From: an uncultured Peptococcaceae bacterium
GTDB taxonomy: Bacteria > Bacillota > Peptococcia > Peptococcales > Peptococcaceae
Direction of reading: 5' to 3'
DNA: 16,431 bases
Assembly (NCBI GenBank): GCA_938044045.1
Contig: CALIQN010000033.1
Span: 1 to 16,431 of the forward strand
The notes beneath the pieces are model-generated. The model saw nothing but the letters and a program-made list of their open reading frames with translations, was not told the DNA's origin and searched no databases. Of this stretch, positions 1-5,224 are shown one piece after another (within the stretch, counting starts at the first letter, position 1; each line of letters begins with the position of its first letter). A program made the translations under genes and the position numbers.

Positions 1-327
1 ATCAATGGTATTTTTATCGATTTTATCAATCTTGTACTCGCCCTCTATCACCTGATTTTGATACGCCAGCTTGAAATCACTAAAATCCAAAGTAGAAATA
101 TCTTCCGGAAACCACAAGTCTACCCTATCACCAATCATACTAAAGCTAGAGCGCAAATAATTTGCCTCTGCTTTGGCATAGGTCTTAAACAAACTATTGT
201 CTTCTTTTGAATAATAGTCACTCTTATATGGCTTATAGTCTACTAGACCATCGCAAACGACTAGCGAGGCCAACGCCAGCACGCTCACGATAACCATGCC
301 AATTATAGCTCTTCTCTTTTTCATCAT
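1..327 (-). CDS. Secreted or membrane-anchored protein, unknown function (C-terminus outside window)
   Basis: The reading frame runs from ATG at 327 to the left edge, giving the first 109 residues; the end is missing. It starts MMKKRRAIIGMVIVSVLALA, a basic stretch followed by one hydrophobic segment (about residues 6-24), so the protein is exported or anchored in the membrane. The remaining visible part is polar and rich in Tyr, Asp and Lys. A Cys at residue 25 follows LVV, which is not a good lipobox. A purine-rich AAAGGATAG lies about 6-8 bases before the start. The gene begins 12 bases after the stop of the 340-987 gene on the same strand, so the two are probably co-transcribed. I do not recognise the family. 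Confidence 0.7.
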   Translation of the reverse strand, partial: MMKKRRAIIGMVIVSVLALASLVVCDGLVDYKPYKSDYYSKEDNSLFKTYAKAEANYLRSSFSMIGDRVDLWFPEDISTLDFSDFKLAYQNQVIEGEYKIDKIDKNTID

Positions 328-339
328 CTGTCCTATCCT

Positions 340-987
340 TTACTGAGACTTTTTATCTGGTTTAATTGCTTGTTCAGAAAACCATGTCGTTGTCCCAGCA
401 TCACCATAGACCTCGGCATGATAACTTTTAATGCCCCACCAGCTCTTTTTAAGGTATTTATATTTGTAGACTACTACCTTATGCGCCCTCTCACAATCCA
501 AATTGGTGTAGGGTCTGACTATGTACCTATCTTGATTCATCTTACCCCAAGCCTGTAAGCTCGTATGTTTCAATTTTTTCTCTGCAATCTCTTGAAAACC
601 AAACTGATTGTCCCCTGAGATAAAATACTGGGGTTTAAAGCTATTCCAGAAAATTTCACTAGAAGCCGTACTCGTATGGTTAGCACAACTATTGTGATTG
701 CCCCTTACATAGATGGTCATCAAGCCCACCAGTCTCCAAGTGTTATAAGCCTCTTCTTCTAAGGGTGCCTCCTCTGCCTTATCTGCCTTTAAAATAGCTT
801 CATGAACCTCGCCATGTTCTACTTCATAGGCTGTATAAGCAGGTAACCCCTCAATATAGCACTGTCCATCTACAATCTTTTCATTTTTAGCCTGAATCGC
901 CTCATCTTTGGTAGGCTCATCAGCAACACTAGGCAAGGTGACAGTGAGACCAAGACAGAGAATCCCTAACACCAAGCTTTTTTTCAT
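340..987 (-). CDS. Secreted protein of unknown function
   Basis: A protein of 215 residues. ATG at 987 is preferred over the in-frame TTG at 996 because a GGGGG ribosome binding site lies 9 bases before the ATG but directly abuts the TTG. Residues 1-22 form a signal peptide (MKKSLVLGILCLGLTVTLPSVA, cut probably after SVA). The mature part is soluble, charged and aromatic, with three Cys residues in contexts GQCY, NSCAN and DCERA and a WWGIK segment near the C-terminus. I recognise no domain. It is the first gene of a two-gene transcription unit, with a probable promoter at 1040-1068, and is separated from the upstream repair operon by the terminator at 1162-1198. Being exported is well supported; the role is unknown. 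Confidence 0.8.
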   Translation of the reverse strand: MKKSLVLGILCLGLTVTLPSVADEPTKDEAIQAKNEKIVDGQCYIEGLPAYTAYEVEHGEVHEAILKADKAEEAPLEEEAYNTWRLVGLMTIYVRGNHNSCANHTSTASSEIFWNSFKPQYFISGDNQFGFQEIAEKKLKHTSLQAWGKMNQDRYIVRPYTNLDCERAHKVVVYKYKYLKKSWWGIKSYHAEVYGDAGTTTWFSEQAIKPDKKSQ

Positions 988-1039
988 AGGTGCCAACCCC
1001 CTTTATTTTACTAAGGCAAACCTTTCTTCTCTTTAATCA

Positions 1040-1068
1040 ATACTAGCATAGCTAACTTTTATCTTCAA
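1040..1068 (-). promoter_or_regulatory. Probable sigma-A promoter for the 987-340 secreted-protein gene
   Basis: On the minus strand TTGAAG (1068-1063) and TAGTAT (1045-1040) are separated by exactly 17 bases, about 50 bases before the ATG at 987. Each hexamer matches the consensus at 4 of 6 positions. The same -10 sequence with the same spacing occurs in the promoter at 15314-15342. Confidence 0.4.
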
Positions 1069-1161
1069 TCACCTTTCTCAGTCCATAATAAAGAATACGT
1101 GCTAGGAACGCTTACTTTGTGCTAAGCTCTCGTTTTTTCATATTTATTGAATTTTGCGCAC

Positions 1162-1198
1162 AAAAAAAAGGAAGTATCTACTTTCGCTTTTACTTCCT
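1162..1198 (-). terminator. Intrinsic terminator of the repair operon
   Basis: An 8-base perfect inverted repeat (AGGAAGTA at 1169-1176, TACTTCCT at 1191-1198) is followed on the minus strand by an uninterrupted run of T (A-run at 1162-1169). It lies 33 bases beyond the glycosylase stop codon. Confidence 0.75.
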
Positions 1199-1230
1199 CT
1201 TTGTCACTTTATTTCACCCTATTGCCTCCA

Positions 1231-1596
1231 TCATTCTAACACTATCCCTTTTTGTCGTAAATTTTCTAGACACTCGATGAGATAGTCACGATTATGCTCT
1301 TTGTAAATTGGGCTAGCGATGGTTTGTGCTTCAAGATTGGTATAACTTTCTGCTACCTTTCCTCTATAATTTTTATCTTTCCATTCCCTAGAAACCTTAT
1401 AGCCTCTTTTTTCCATCTCAGCCATTACCAACAAATGATACGCAAATAAATAATATGGCGAGTATAAAAATACATAGTCTACCGTTTGATGTTTCTTTTT
1501 CCAGCCATTACCTCTAAGGGCGCAGCATTCTCTATGTTGCCCAAGTAGCTGGTTTCTCGGCAATAGGTGGATCATTTCTTCATGCCATAGTCTCAT
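1231..1596 (-). CDS. Pyrimidine dimer DNA glycosylase family protein (Pyr_excise, TIGR02328-like)
   Basis: A protein of 121 residues with the signature MRLWHEEMIHLLPRNQLLGQ, then HREC, RGNGW, SPYYLFAYHLLV and NYRGK, which I recognise as the TIGR02328 branch of the Pyr_excise family (T4 endonuclease V, DenV). That enzyme cuts the N-glycosyl bond of cyclobutane pyrimidine dimers and then nicks the abasic site. The catalytic Glu of T4 endonuclease V is Glu23 in a YRE context; here Glu23 sits in HRE at the same number. In the T4 enzyme the nucleophile is the free amine of Thr2 after Met removal. Here residue 2 is Arg, so the amine would have to belong to a retained Met1 or the chemistry differs. 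The start overlaps the end of the DUF1722 gene by 17 bases, so translation is probably coupled. Family assignment is good; activity in this branch is inferred. Confidence 0.8.
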   Translation of the reverse strand: MRLWHEEMIHLLPRNQLLGQHRECCALRGNGWKKKHQTVDYVFLYSPYYLFAYHLLVMAEMEKRGYKVSREWKDKNYRGKVAESYTNLEAQTIASPIYKEHNRDYLIECLENLRQKGIVLE

Positions 1597-1984
1597 CGTT
1601 TTTCCCCGTTAAGAATGTTGACTCTTGTAAATACTGATTGGGATAGGTCTTTAGCATGCCATTAAGATAATCAATGACACCTTCTTGATTGGTCTTGCCT
1701 ATCTTATAGGCTTCTAGTATCGTCAATAAGCCTTGTTTTTCCACTTCGCTCGCTTGTTTTTTGAAATAGCCCCACACATGGAGAACGGCATTATGAAAAT
1801 CTTTTGGACTTTCTTCTATCTCCCTGACTTGTGCTATTTTTTCATGGAGAAAGGCAACCTCTACTTCTTTTTCTTTCAAGTATTCTCTTATCTCCAGATA
1901 GACTTTATGGGATTTACTGAGGACATCGTATTTATTTTTTGCCCACAACACTTCACATTCTTTTTTGCTATTTTTTTGACTCAT
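1580..1984 (-). CDS. DUF1722 (YbgA-family) protein
   Basis: A protein of 134 residues. It shows the DUF1722 landmarks LWAKNKYDVLSKSHKVY near residue 13, HVWGYFKKQAS in the middle, and LKTYPNQYLQESTFL at the C-terminus. ATG at 1984 is preferred to GTG at 1990 because an AGGG element lies about 7 bases before the ATG but touches the GTG. DUF1722 is found alone (YbgA of Escherichia coli, beside the photolyase gene phr) or fused to DUF523/TudS. Here it stands alone, overlaps a pyrimidine-dimer glycosylase gene by 17 bases, and a separate DUF523/TudS gene lies about 9 kb away. The biochemical role of DUF1722 is not known to me; repeated pairing with UV-lesion repair genes suggests a job in that process. 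Confidence 0.85.
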   Translation of the reverse strand: MSQKNSKKECEVLWAKNKYDVLSKSHKVYLEIREYLKEKEVEVAFLHEKIAQVREIEESPKDFHNAVLHVWGYFKKQASEVEKQGLLTILEAYKIGKTNQEGVIDYLNGMLKTYPNQYLQESTFLTGKNDETMA

Positions 1985-2016
1985 CTTCACACCCTACTAT
2001 AGGCTCATCCCTTGTT

Positions 2017-2514
2017 CTATTGATTATCTGTCTTGCTTTTTGGTGTCTCATCACCAGCTAAAAGCTTTTTGAACCATTTTTCCTCACATGCCCTTTTGGA
2101 ACATTGATAGACTTCCTTTGCGCTTGATATTTTACCTCTACCATCATCAATATAAATCTCTTCATAAAGATAAACCTCATCTCTATCATCCCATAAGCTT
2201 TGGGCATAAATATTACAGTCATACTTGCCCTCTTCTTGGGAAAAACGTGACATACCTTTTGGCACAATCTCATAATTGCCTGTCTTGGGCACCCAAAAAA
2301 AATCATAGTCTTGTGCCTTAATTTCCAGATTTTCTGAAGCAATATAGTCTTCAAAAGTACAGTATGCTATCTGATATTTATAGACATGCTCATAAAAGTA
2401 TGACAGACTGCAATCTATACTAAATGCAAAAACAAAAGGCACTGAAATAAAAAAGCTGATTAAACCTACTTTTTCTAAGCTTGAACACTTACGCCAACGC
2501 TCATGAATTGACAT
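2017..2514 (-). CDS. Single-pass membrane protein, unknown function
   Basis: A protein of 165 residues. The frame is open to 2592, but the probable transcription start near 2594 leaves no leader for that ATG, and a strong AGGAAGGG site lies 7 bases before ATG at 2514, so the shorter form (MSIHERWRKCSSLEK...) is chosen. One hydrophobic segment, about residues 17-36 (VGLISFFISVPFVFAFSIDC), is followed by a mostly acidic and aromatic extracytoplasmic-looking domain with several Cys residues (YCTFED, YDCNIY, QCSKRACEEKW). No family is recognised. It is the first gene of the leftward operon with DUF1722 and the glycosylase (32-base gap), under the divergent promoter at 2601-2629. Confidence 0.75.
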   Translation of the reverse strand: MSIHERWRKCSSLEKVGLISFFISVPFVFAFSIDCSLSYFYEHVYKYQIAYCTFEDYIASENLEIKAQDYDFFWVPKTGNYEIVPKGMSRFSQEEGKYDCNIYAQSLWDDRDEVYLYEEIYIDDGRGKISSAKEVYQCSKRACEEKWFKKLLAGDETPKSKTDNQ

Positions 2515-2600
2515 TATCTTACCCTTCCTTTCTAAAAGCCTTAACACGCCAAACAAAACAACTCGCCTAACTTTGCTAATGAAAATGAACACTACTTTTT

Positions 2601-2629
2601 ATTATATGGAGATTTATTGACAATATCAA
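2601..2629 (-). promoter_or_regulatory. Leftward promoter of the repair operon
   Basis: On the minus strand TTGATA (2629-2624), 17 bases, TATAAT (2606-2601). The -10 is perfect and the -35 matches at 5 of 6 positions. It is the exact mirror image, about base 2623, of the rightward promoter at 2617-2645. Confidence 0.8.
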
Positions 2630-2645
2630 TAAATCTCCATACAAT
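2617..2645 (+). promoter_or_regulatory. Rightward promoter of the toxin-antitoxin operon
   Basis: TTGACA (2617-2622, perfect -35), 17 bases, TACAAT (2640-2645, 5 of 6). The predicted start near 2652 leaves a very short leader before the AAGGAGGGG ribosome binding site (2654-2662). Confidence 0.85.
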
Positions 2646-2665
2646 AAAATAAAAAGGAGGGGAAT

Positions 2666-2932
2666 ATGATGGGACAAATTAATGTAAATATTCGTATGGA
2701 TGAGGATTTAAAAAAACAATTTGATGCTTTTTGCTCAGATATTGGTATGAGTATGACCACAGCATTTTGTGTCTTTGCAAAGACAGCTGTCAGAGAGCGA
2801 AAAATACCCTTTACGATTTCTTTAGAAAATGACCCTTTCTATAGCTCTACCAACCTCGCAAGACTGAAAAAATCCATCGCTCAAATGGAAGCGACAGGTG
2901 GCACGATTCATGAGGTTGATTTAGATGATTAA
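2666..2932 (+). CDS. RelB/DinJ-family antitoxin
   Basis: A protein of 88 residues. The N-terminal half (INVNIRMDEDLKKQFDAFCS, then DIGMSMTTAFCVFAKTAV) is the ribbon-helix-helix DNA-binding and dimerisation domain typical of RelB/DinJ antitoxins. The C-terminal half, after the IPF element, is the toxin-wrapping part. It neutralises the ribosome-dependent mRNA interferase encoded next and should repress its own promoter by binding the palindrome at 2597-2649. The ribosome binding site AAGGAGGGG precedes a double ATG (2666 and 2669); either could be used, with the second having better spacing. The gene overlaps the toxin gene by 8 bases, the usual arrangement for coupled expression. Confidence 0.93.
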   Translation: MMGQINVNIRMDEDLKKQFDAFCSDIGMSMTTAFCVFAKTAVRERKIPFTISLENDPFYSSTNLARLKKSIAQMEATGGTIHEVDLDD

Positions 2933-3188
2933 AGCATGGACAGATGAAGCATGGGAGGATTTCACTTACTGGACAAAGCAAGATCGAAAAACGCTTAAGA
3001 GAATTTTACAACTACTAAAAGATATTGATCGTAACAAATACGATGGCATTGGTAAACCGGAACGATTGATGGGAGAATTTTCAAATTATTGGAGCAGACG
3101 AATTGATGATTGTAATCGTATCGTTTATCAAGTAGATAATGATACCATTAAAATCGTACAATGTGGTAGTCACTATAGAGATAAATAA
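2925..3188 (+). CDS. yoeB: YoeB-family mRNA interferase toxin
   Basis: A protein of 87 residues that aligns over its length with E. coli YoeB: WTDEAWEDFTYWTKQD, then GIGKPERL, NYWSRRI, NRIVYQV and SHYRDK. Catalytic residues known from YoeB (Glu46, Arg65, His83, and the Tyr84 that follows) are all present at the same numbers, so the enzyme should be active. YoeB cleaves mRNA in the ribosomal A site and arrests translation. The C-terminus has three extra residues (RDK) beyond the terminal Tyr84 of E. coli YoeB. YoeB is classically paired with a YefM antitoxin; here the partner is RelB/DinJ-like. The start overlaps the antitoxin end by 8 bases, and a terminator follows at 3194-3228. Confidence 0.95.
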   Translation: MIKAWTDEAWEDFTYWTKQDRKTLKRILQLLKDIDRNKYDGIGKPERLMGEFSNYWSRRIDDCNRIVYQVDNDTIKIVQCGSHYRDK

Positions 3189-3193
3189 CACCA

Positions 3194-3228
3194 AAAACAG
3201 CAAGCCAAATAGGATTTGCTGTTTTTTT
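3194..3228 (+). terminator. Intrinsic terminator of the toxin-antitoxin operon
   Basis: AAAACAGCAA (3194-3203) pairs with TTGCTGTTTT (3216-3225), followed by a T-run to 3228. It begins 6 bases after the toxin stop codon. Confidence 0.8.
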
Positions 3229-3387
3229 CTTGTTCAAATTTCCTAATACGCTAGTCCTACCCCTAGCAATCATTCTCAGTTTTTTATAATTAAACGCTAG
3301 CTTTTCATAAAAATAGCCTTTTATCATTTACCCACCTCTACCATGTATGCTATTCTATTGATAAAATACAACATAAGGAGGAAGATG

Positions 3388-4932
3388 ATGAGCAAGGTTA
3401 TCAATGACGCCCACCATATTAAGGCACGTCCCTTTATTGTCGCCCTGTTATTTTTTATCATTCAAATTGGCGTATTTATTTTAGTTTACCATTTCTTTAG
3501 GGAAAAGCTGAGCTATTTTAGTTTTTTACAATCATTCTTTGGAATTATTTTTATCGTCTACATTATCAATCGTCCTATTTCTACCTCCTATCAGATTGCT
3601 TGGCTGGTAATCATTGCTGCCCTGCCACTCTTTGGCTCACTTTTGTATTTATTTTTACACATTATGCCAGGGATTGATCGCCTAAATGCACGTCTAGAAA
3701 GTCAGGTCGAGACGACCAAACGCTATATCTCAAGTCTCGAAAACACCCTCTTGGTCAAAGAGGCTGATAAAACCTTTAACGGGCTTGCGCTCTATCTCTA
3801 TGAACGTTGCCAACATCCTGCCACCTCTGGCAATAAACTGAGCTACTACCCCACTGGTGAAGCCTCTATTGAGGCTTTAAAACTCGCCCTCAAGCAAGCT
3901 AGAAAATTCATCTTTATGGAATACTTCATCGTTGCTGATGGGGAGGTCTGGCAAGAAATCTTTGAAATTCTCAAGACAAAAGCCAAAGAAGGCGTAGAAA
4001 TTCGCTTCATGTATGATGGCAGTTGCTTTAACCTCCCTAAGGGTTTTCAACGCAATATCCTAAAAGAGGGCATTGCCTGTCGTGTTTTTTCACCTATCTC
4101 GCCCATTATCTCCACTTATCAGAATAACCGTGATCATCGTAAAATCACCGTCATTGATGGCAAGGTCGGCTTTACCGGCGGTTTTAACCTCGCCGATGAA
4201 TACGTCAATAAAAAAGTCCGCTTTGGGCATTGGAAAGATGCTGGGCTTAAAATCGTTGGTCCAGGGGTGGATAACCTCACAGCTAGCTTTTTACAAATGT
4301 GGCACATGACCAATGATACCATCGAAAGTGATATGTCACCCTACTTCCAACATTATCCTTTAAAGAAACCAGATCCGGATAATCCAACATGGGCAATTGG
4401 CTATGCCGATGCCCCTGGAGACAGTGAAAACCTGGGAGAAAATATCTACCTCCATCTCCTCTATCATGCCAAAAAATACGTCCATATCATGACCCCTTAC
4501 CTTATCTTAGATGACATCATCATCAAAGGGCTGACCCAAGCCAGTAAAAAAGGGGTTGAAGTCGCCATTATCCTCCCACACATTCCTGACAAAAAAATTC
4601 CTTTTTACATTGCCCGATCCTACTATGATAGGCTACTTGAGGCAGGTATTAAGATTTATGAATACACCCCTGGCTTCTTACATGCCAAAGTTTGGGTCGT
4701 CGATGGGGCGTTTGCCACTGTCGGTACCGTCAATCTAGACTTTAGAAGTCTTTACCTCAACTTTGAAAATGGTATTCTCTGCTATGATAAGGCAGTGTGT
4801 CAAGAGATAGAAAAAGATTTCCAAGAAACCTTTGCTGCCTCTCAACTTATCACTCAATGGTTTTATCGTAAACGCCCTTTATACCAGCGTGTCACTGGAC
4901 GTGTGTCAAGAGTTTTTGGCGCACTCATGTAG
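3388..4932 (+). CDS. cls: Cardiolipin synthase (phospholipase D family)
   Basis: A protein of 514 residues, normal for Gram-positive Cls. Cls condenses two phosphatidylglycerol molecules to cardiolipin and glycerol at the cytoplasmic membrane. Two or three hydrophobic segments lie in the first 95 residues. The two catalytic HKD motifs of the phospholipase D superfamily are present: HRKITVIDGKVGFTGGFN (His250, Lys252, Asp257) and HAKVWVVDGAFATVGTVN (His432, Lys434, Asp439). The frame is open upstream to 3343, but AAGGAGG at 3375-3381 fixes the start at 3388 (or the adjacent ATG at 3385). A TATAAT at 3285-3290 could be a -10 but lacks a convincing -35. It is single, with the SCIFF gene and its own promoter following 70 bases later. 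Confidence 0.93.
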   Translation: MSKVINDAHHIKARPFIVALLFFIIQIGVFILVYHFFREKLSYFSFLQSFFGIIFIVYIINRPISTSYQIAWLVIIAALPLFGSLLYLFLHIMPGIDRLNARLESQVETTKRYISSLENTLLVKEADKTFNGLALYLYERCQHPATSGNKLSYYPTGEASIEALKLALKQARKFIFMEYFIVADGEVWQEIFEILKTKAKEGVEIRFMYDGSCFNLPKGFQRNILKEGIACRVFSPISPIISTYQNNRDHRKITVIDGKVGFTGGFNLADEYVNKKVRFGHWKDAGLKIVGPGVDNLTASFLQMWHMTNDTIESDMSPYFQHYPLKKPDPDNPTWAIGYADAPGDSENLGENIYLHLLYHAKKYVHIMTPYLILDDIIIKGLTQASKKGVEVAIILPHIPDKKIPFYIARSYYDRLLEAGIKIYEYTPGFLHAKVWVVDGAFATVGTVNLDFRSLYLNFENGILCYDKAVCQEIEKDFQETFAASQLITQWFYRKRPLYQRVTGRVSRVFGALM

Positions 4933-4940
4933 TTTTACTC

Positions 4941-4969
4941 TTGTGAAAATGAATTTCTCATGGTATAAT
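4941..4969 (+). promoter_or_regulatory. Promoter of the SCIFF peptide gene
   Basis: TTGTGA (4941-4946), 17 bases, perfect TATAAT (4964-4969), 34 bases before the ATG. This gives the small peptide gene its own transcript, separate from cls. Confidence 0.75.
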
Positions 4970-4971
4970 AA

Positions 4972-4982
4972 GGGAAATTCCC
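4972..4982. promoter_or_regulatory. Palindrome at the SCIFF transcription start, possible operator
   Basis: GGGAAATTCCC is an inverted repeat with 5-base arms placed 3 bases after the -10 element, covering the expected transcription start. It could be a repressor site or a small 5' hairpin; no known regulator is recognised. Confidence 0.3.
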
Positions 4983-5002
4983 ATTAGGAAAGGGGTAGCC
5001 TG

Positions 5003-5143
5003 ATGCAAAAGCATATCAAAACTATCAGTGCTAAGAAATTGCAAAACACCTTAAAAACAGGGGGTTGTGGCGAATGTCAAACTTCTTGTCAGTCAGCTTG
5101 TAAAACCAGTTGCACTGTTGGTAATCAAGTTTGCAAAAACTAG
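5003..5143 (+). CDS. scfA: SCIFF peptide: six-cysteine ranthipeptide precursor
   Basis: A 46-residue peptide starting MQKHIKTISAKKLQN with six Cys (residues 22, 25, 29, 33, 37, 44) in the core GGCGECQTSCQSACKTSC followed by TVGNQVC. This matches the SCIFF family (six cysteines in forty-five residues), nearly universal in Clostridia. SCIFF precursors are modified by a radical SAM/SPASM maturase that forms thioether links. In the characterised clostridial CteA, as I recall, a Cys is joined to a Thr five residues later; Cys33 and Thr38 here have that spacing. The peptide has a promoter (4941-4969), an AAAGGGG site 7 bases before ATG, and a terminator after it. The maturase gene, usually adjacent, is absent from this window. 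The physiological role of SCIFF is unknown. Confidence 0.93.
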   Translation: MQKHIKTISAKKLQNTLKTGGCGECQTSCQSACKTSCTVGNQVCKN

Positions 5144-5159
5144 CCTAATCCCTTAGGAG

Positions 5160-5193
5160 GAGTCGCGATGCTGTGGTTGCGGCTCTTTTTTTT
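5160..5193 (+). terminator. Intrinsic terminator after the SCIFF gene
   Basis: GAGTCGC (5160-5166) pairs with GCGGCTC (5179-5185), with one G-U pair, followed by eight T (5186-5193). It lies inside the 15-codon ORF at 5168-5215 and before the transporter gene, so it could terminate the SCIFF transcript, attenuate the transporter, or both. Confidence 0.75.
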
Positions 5194-5215
5194 GTCCAAA
5201 ATTTTTTTGCTTTAG
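5168..5215 (+). CDS. Possible leucine-rich leader peptide upstream of the EamA transporter
   Basis: A 15-codon ORF encodes MLWLRLFFLSKIFLL, with six Leu and three Phe. It has an optimal ribosome binding site: AGGAGG at 5155-5160, 7 bases before ATG. Its codons run through the 3' arm and T-run of the terminator at 5160-5193. Its TAG stop (5213-5215) is part of the AGGAGG site that starts the transporter gene at 5225. This arrangement fits a leader peptide that couples translation of the ORF to terminator formation and transporter translation. It may also be chance, since AT-rich terminators easily encode Leu and Phe. No homologue is known to me. Confidence 0.3.
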   Translation: MLWLRLFFLSKIFLL

Positions 5216-5224
5216 GAGGCTATT

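Larger units (their letters stand above)
2597..2649. repeat. Long palindrome, probable autoregulatory operator between divergent operons
   Basis: The core is a perfect 15-base inverted repeat (2606-2620 and 2626-2640) around the 5-base spacer CAATA. Pairing continues outward with one mismatch (2604/2642), giving 24-base arms with 23 matches over 2597-2649. It spans both divergent promoters completely. RelB-type antitoxins and their toxin complexes are known to bind palindromic operators over their own promoter, so this is the expected antitoxin site. The unusual point is that binding there would also block the leftward promoter. Confidence 0.8.

Noticed and set aside
1733..2002. An 89-codon Phe-rich frame on the plus strand
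   Set aside because: Antisense to the DUF1722 gene; the hydrophobic composition comes from the complement of Lys- and Glu-rich codons.
2597..2649. The long palindrome as a bidirectional terminator or a mobile-element end
   Set aside because: It lies between divergent gene starts and contains two complete promoters; no transposase or target-site duplication was seen.
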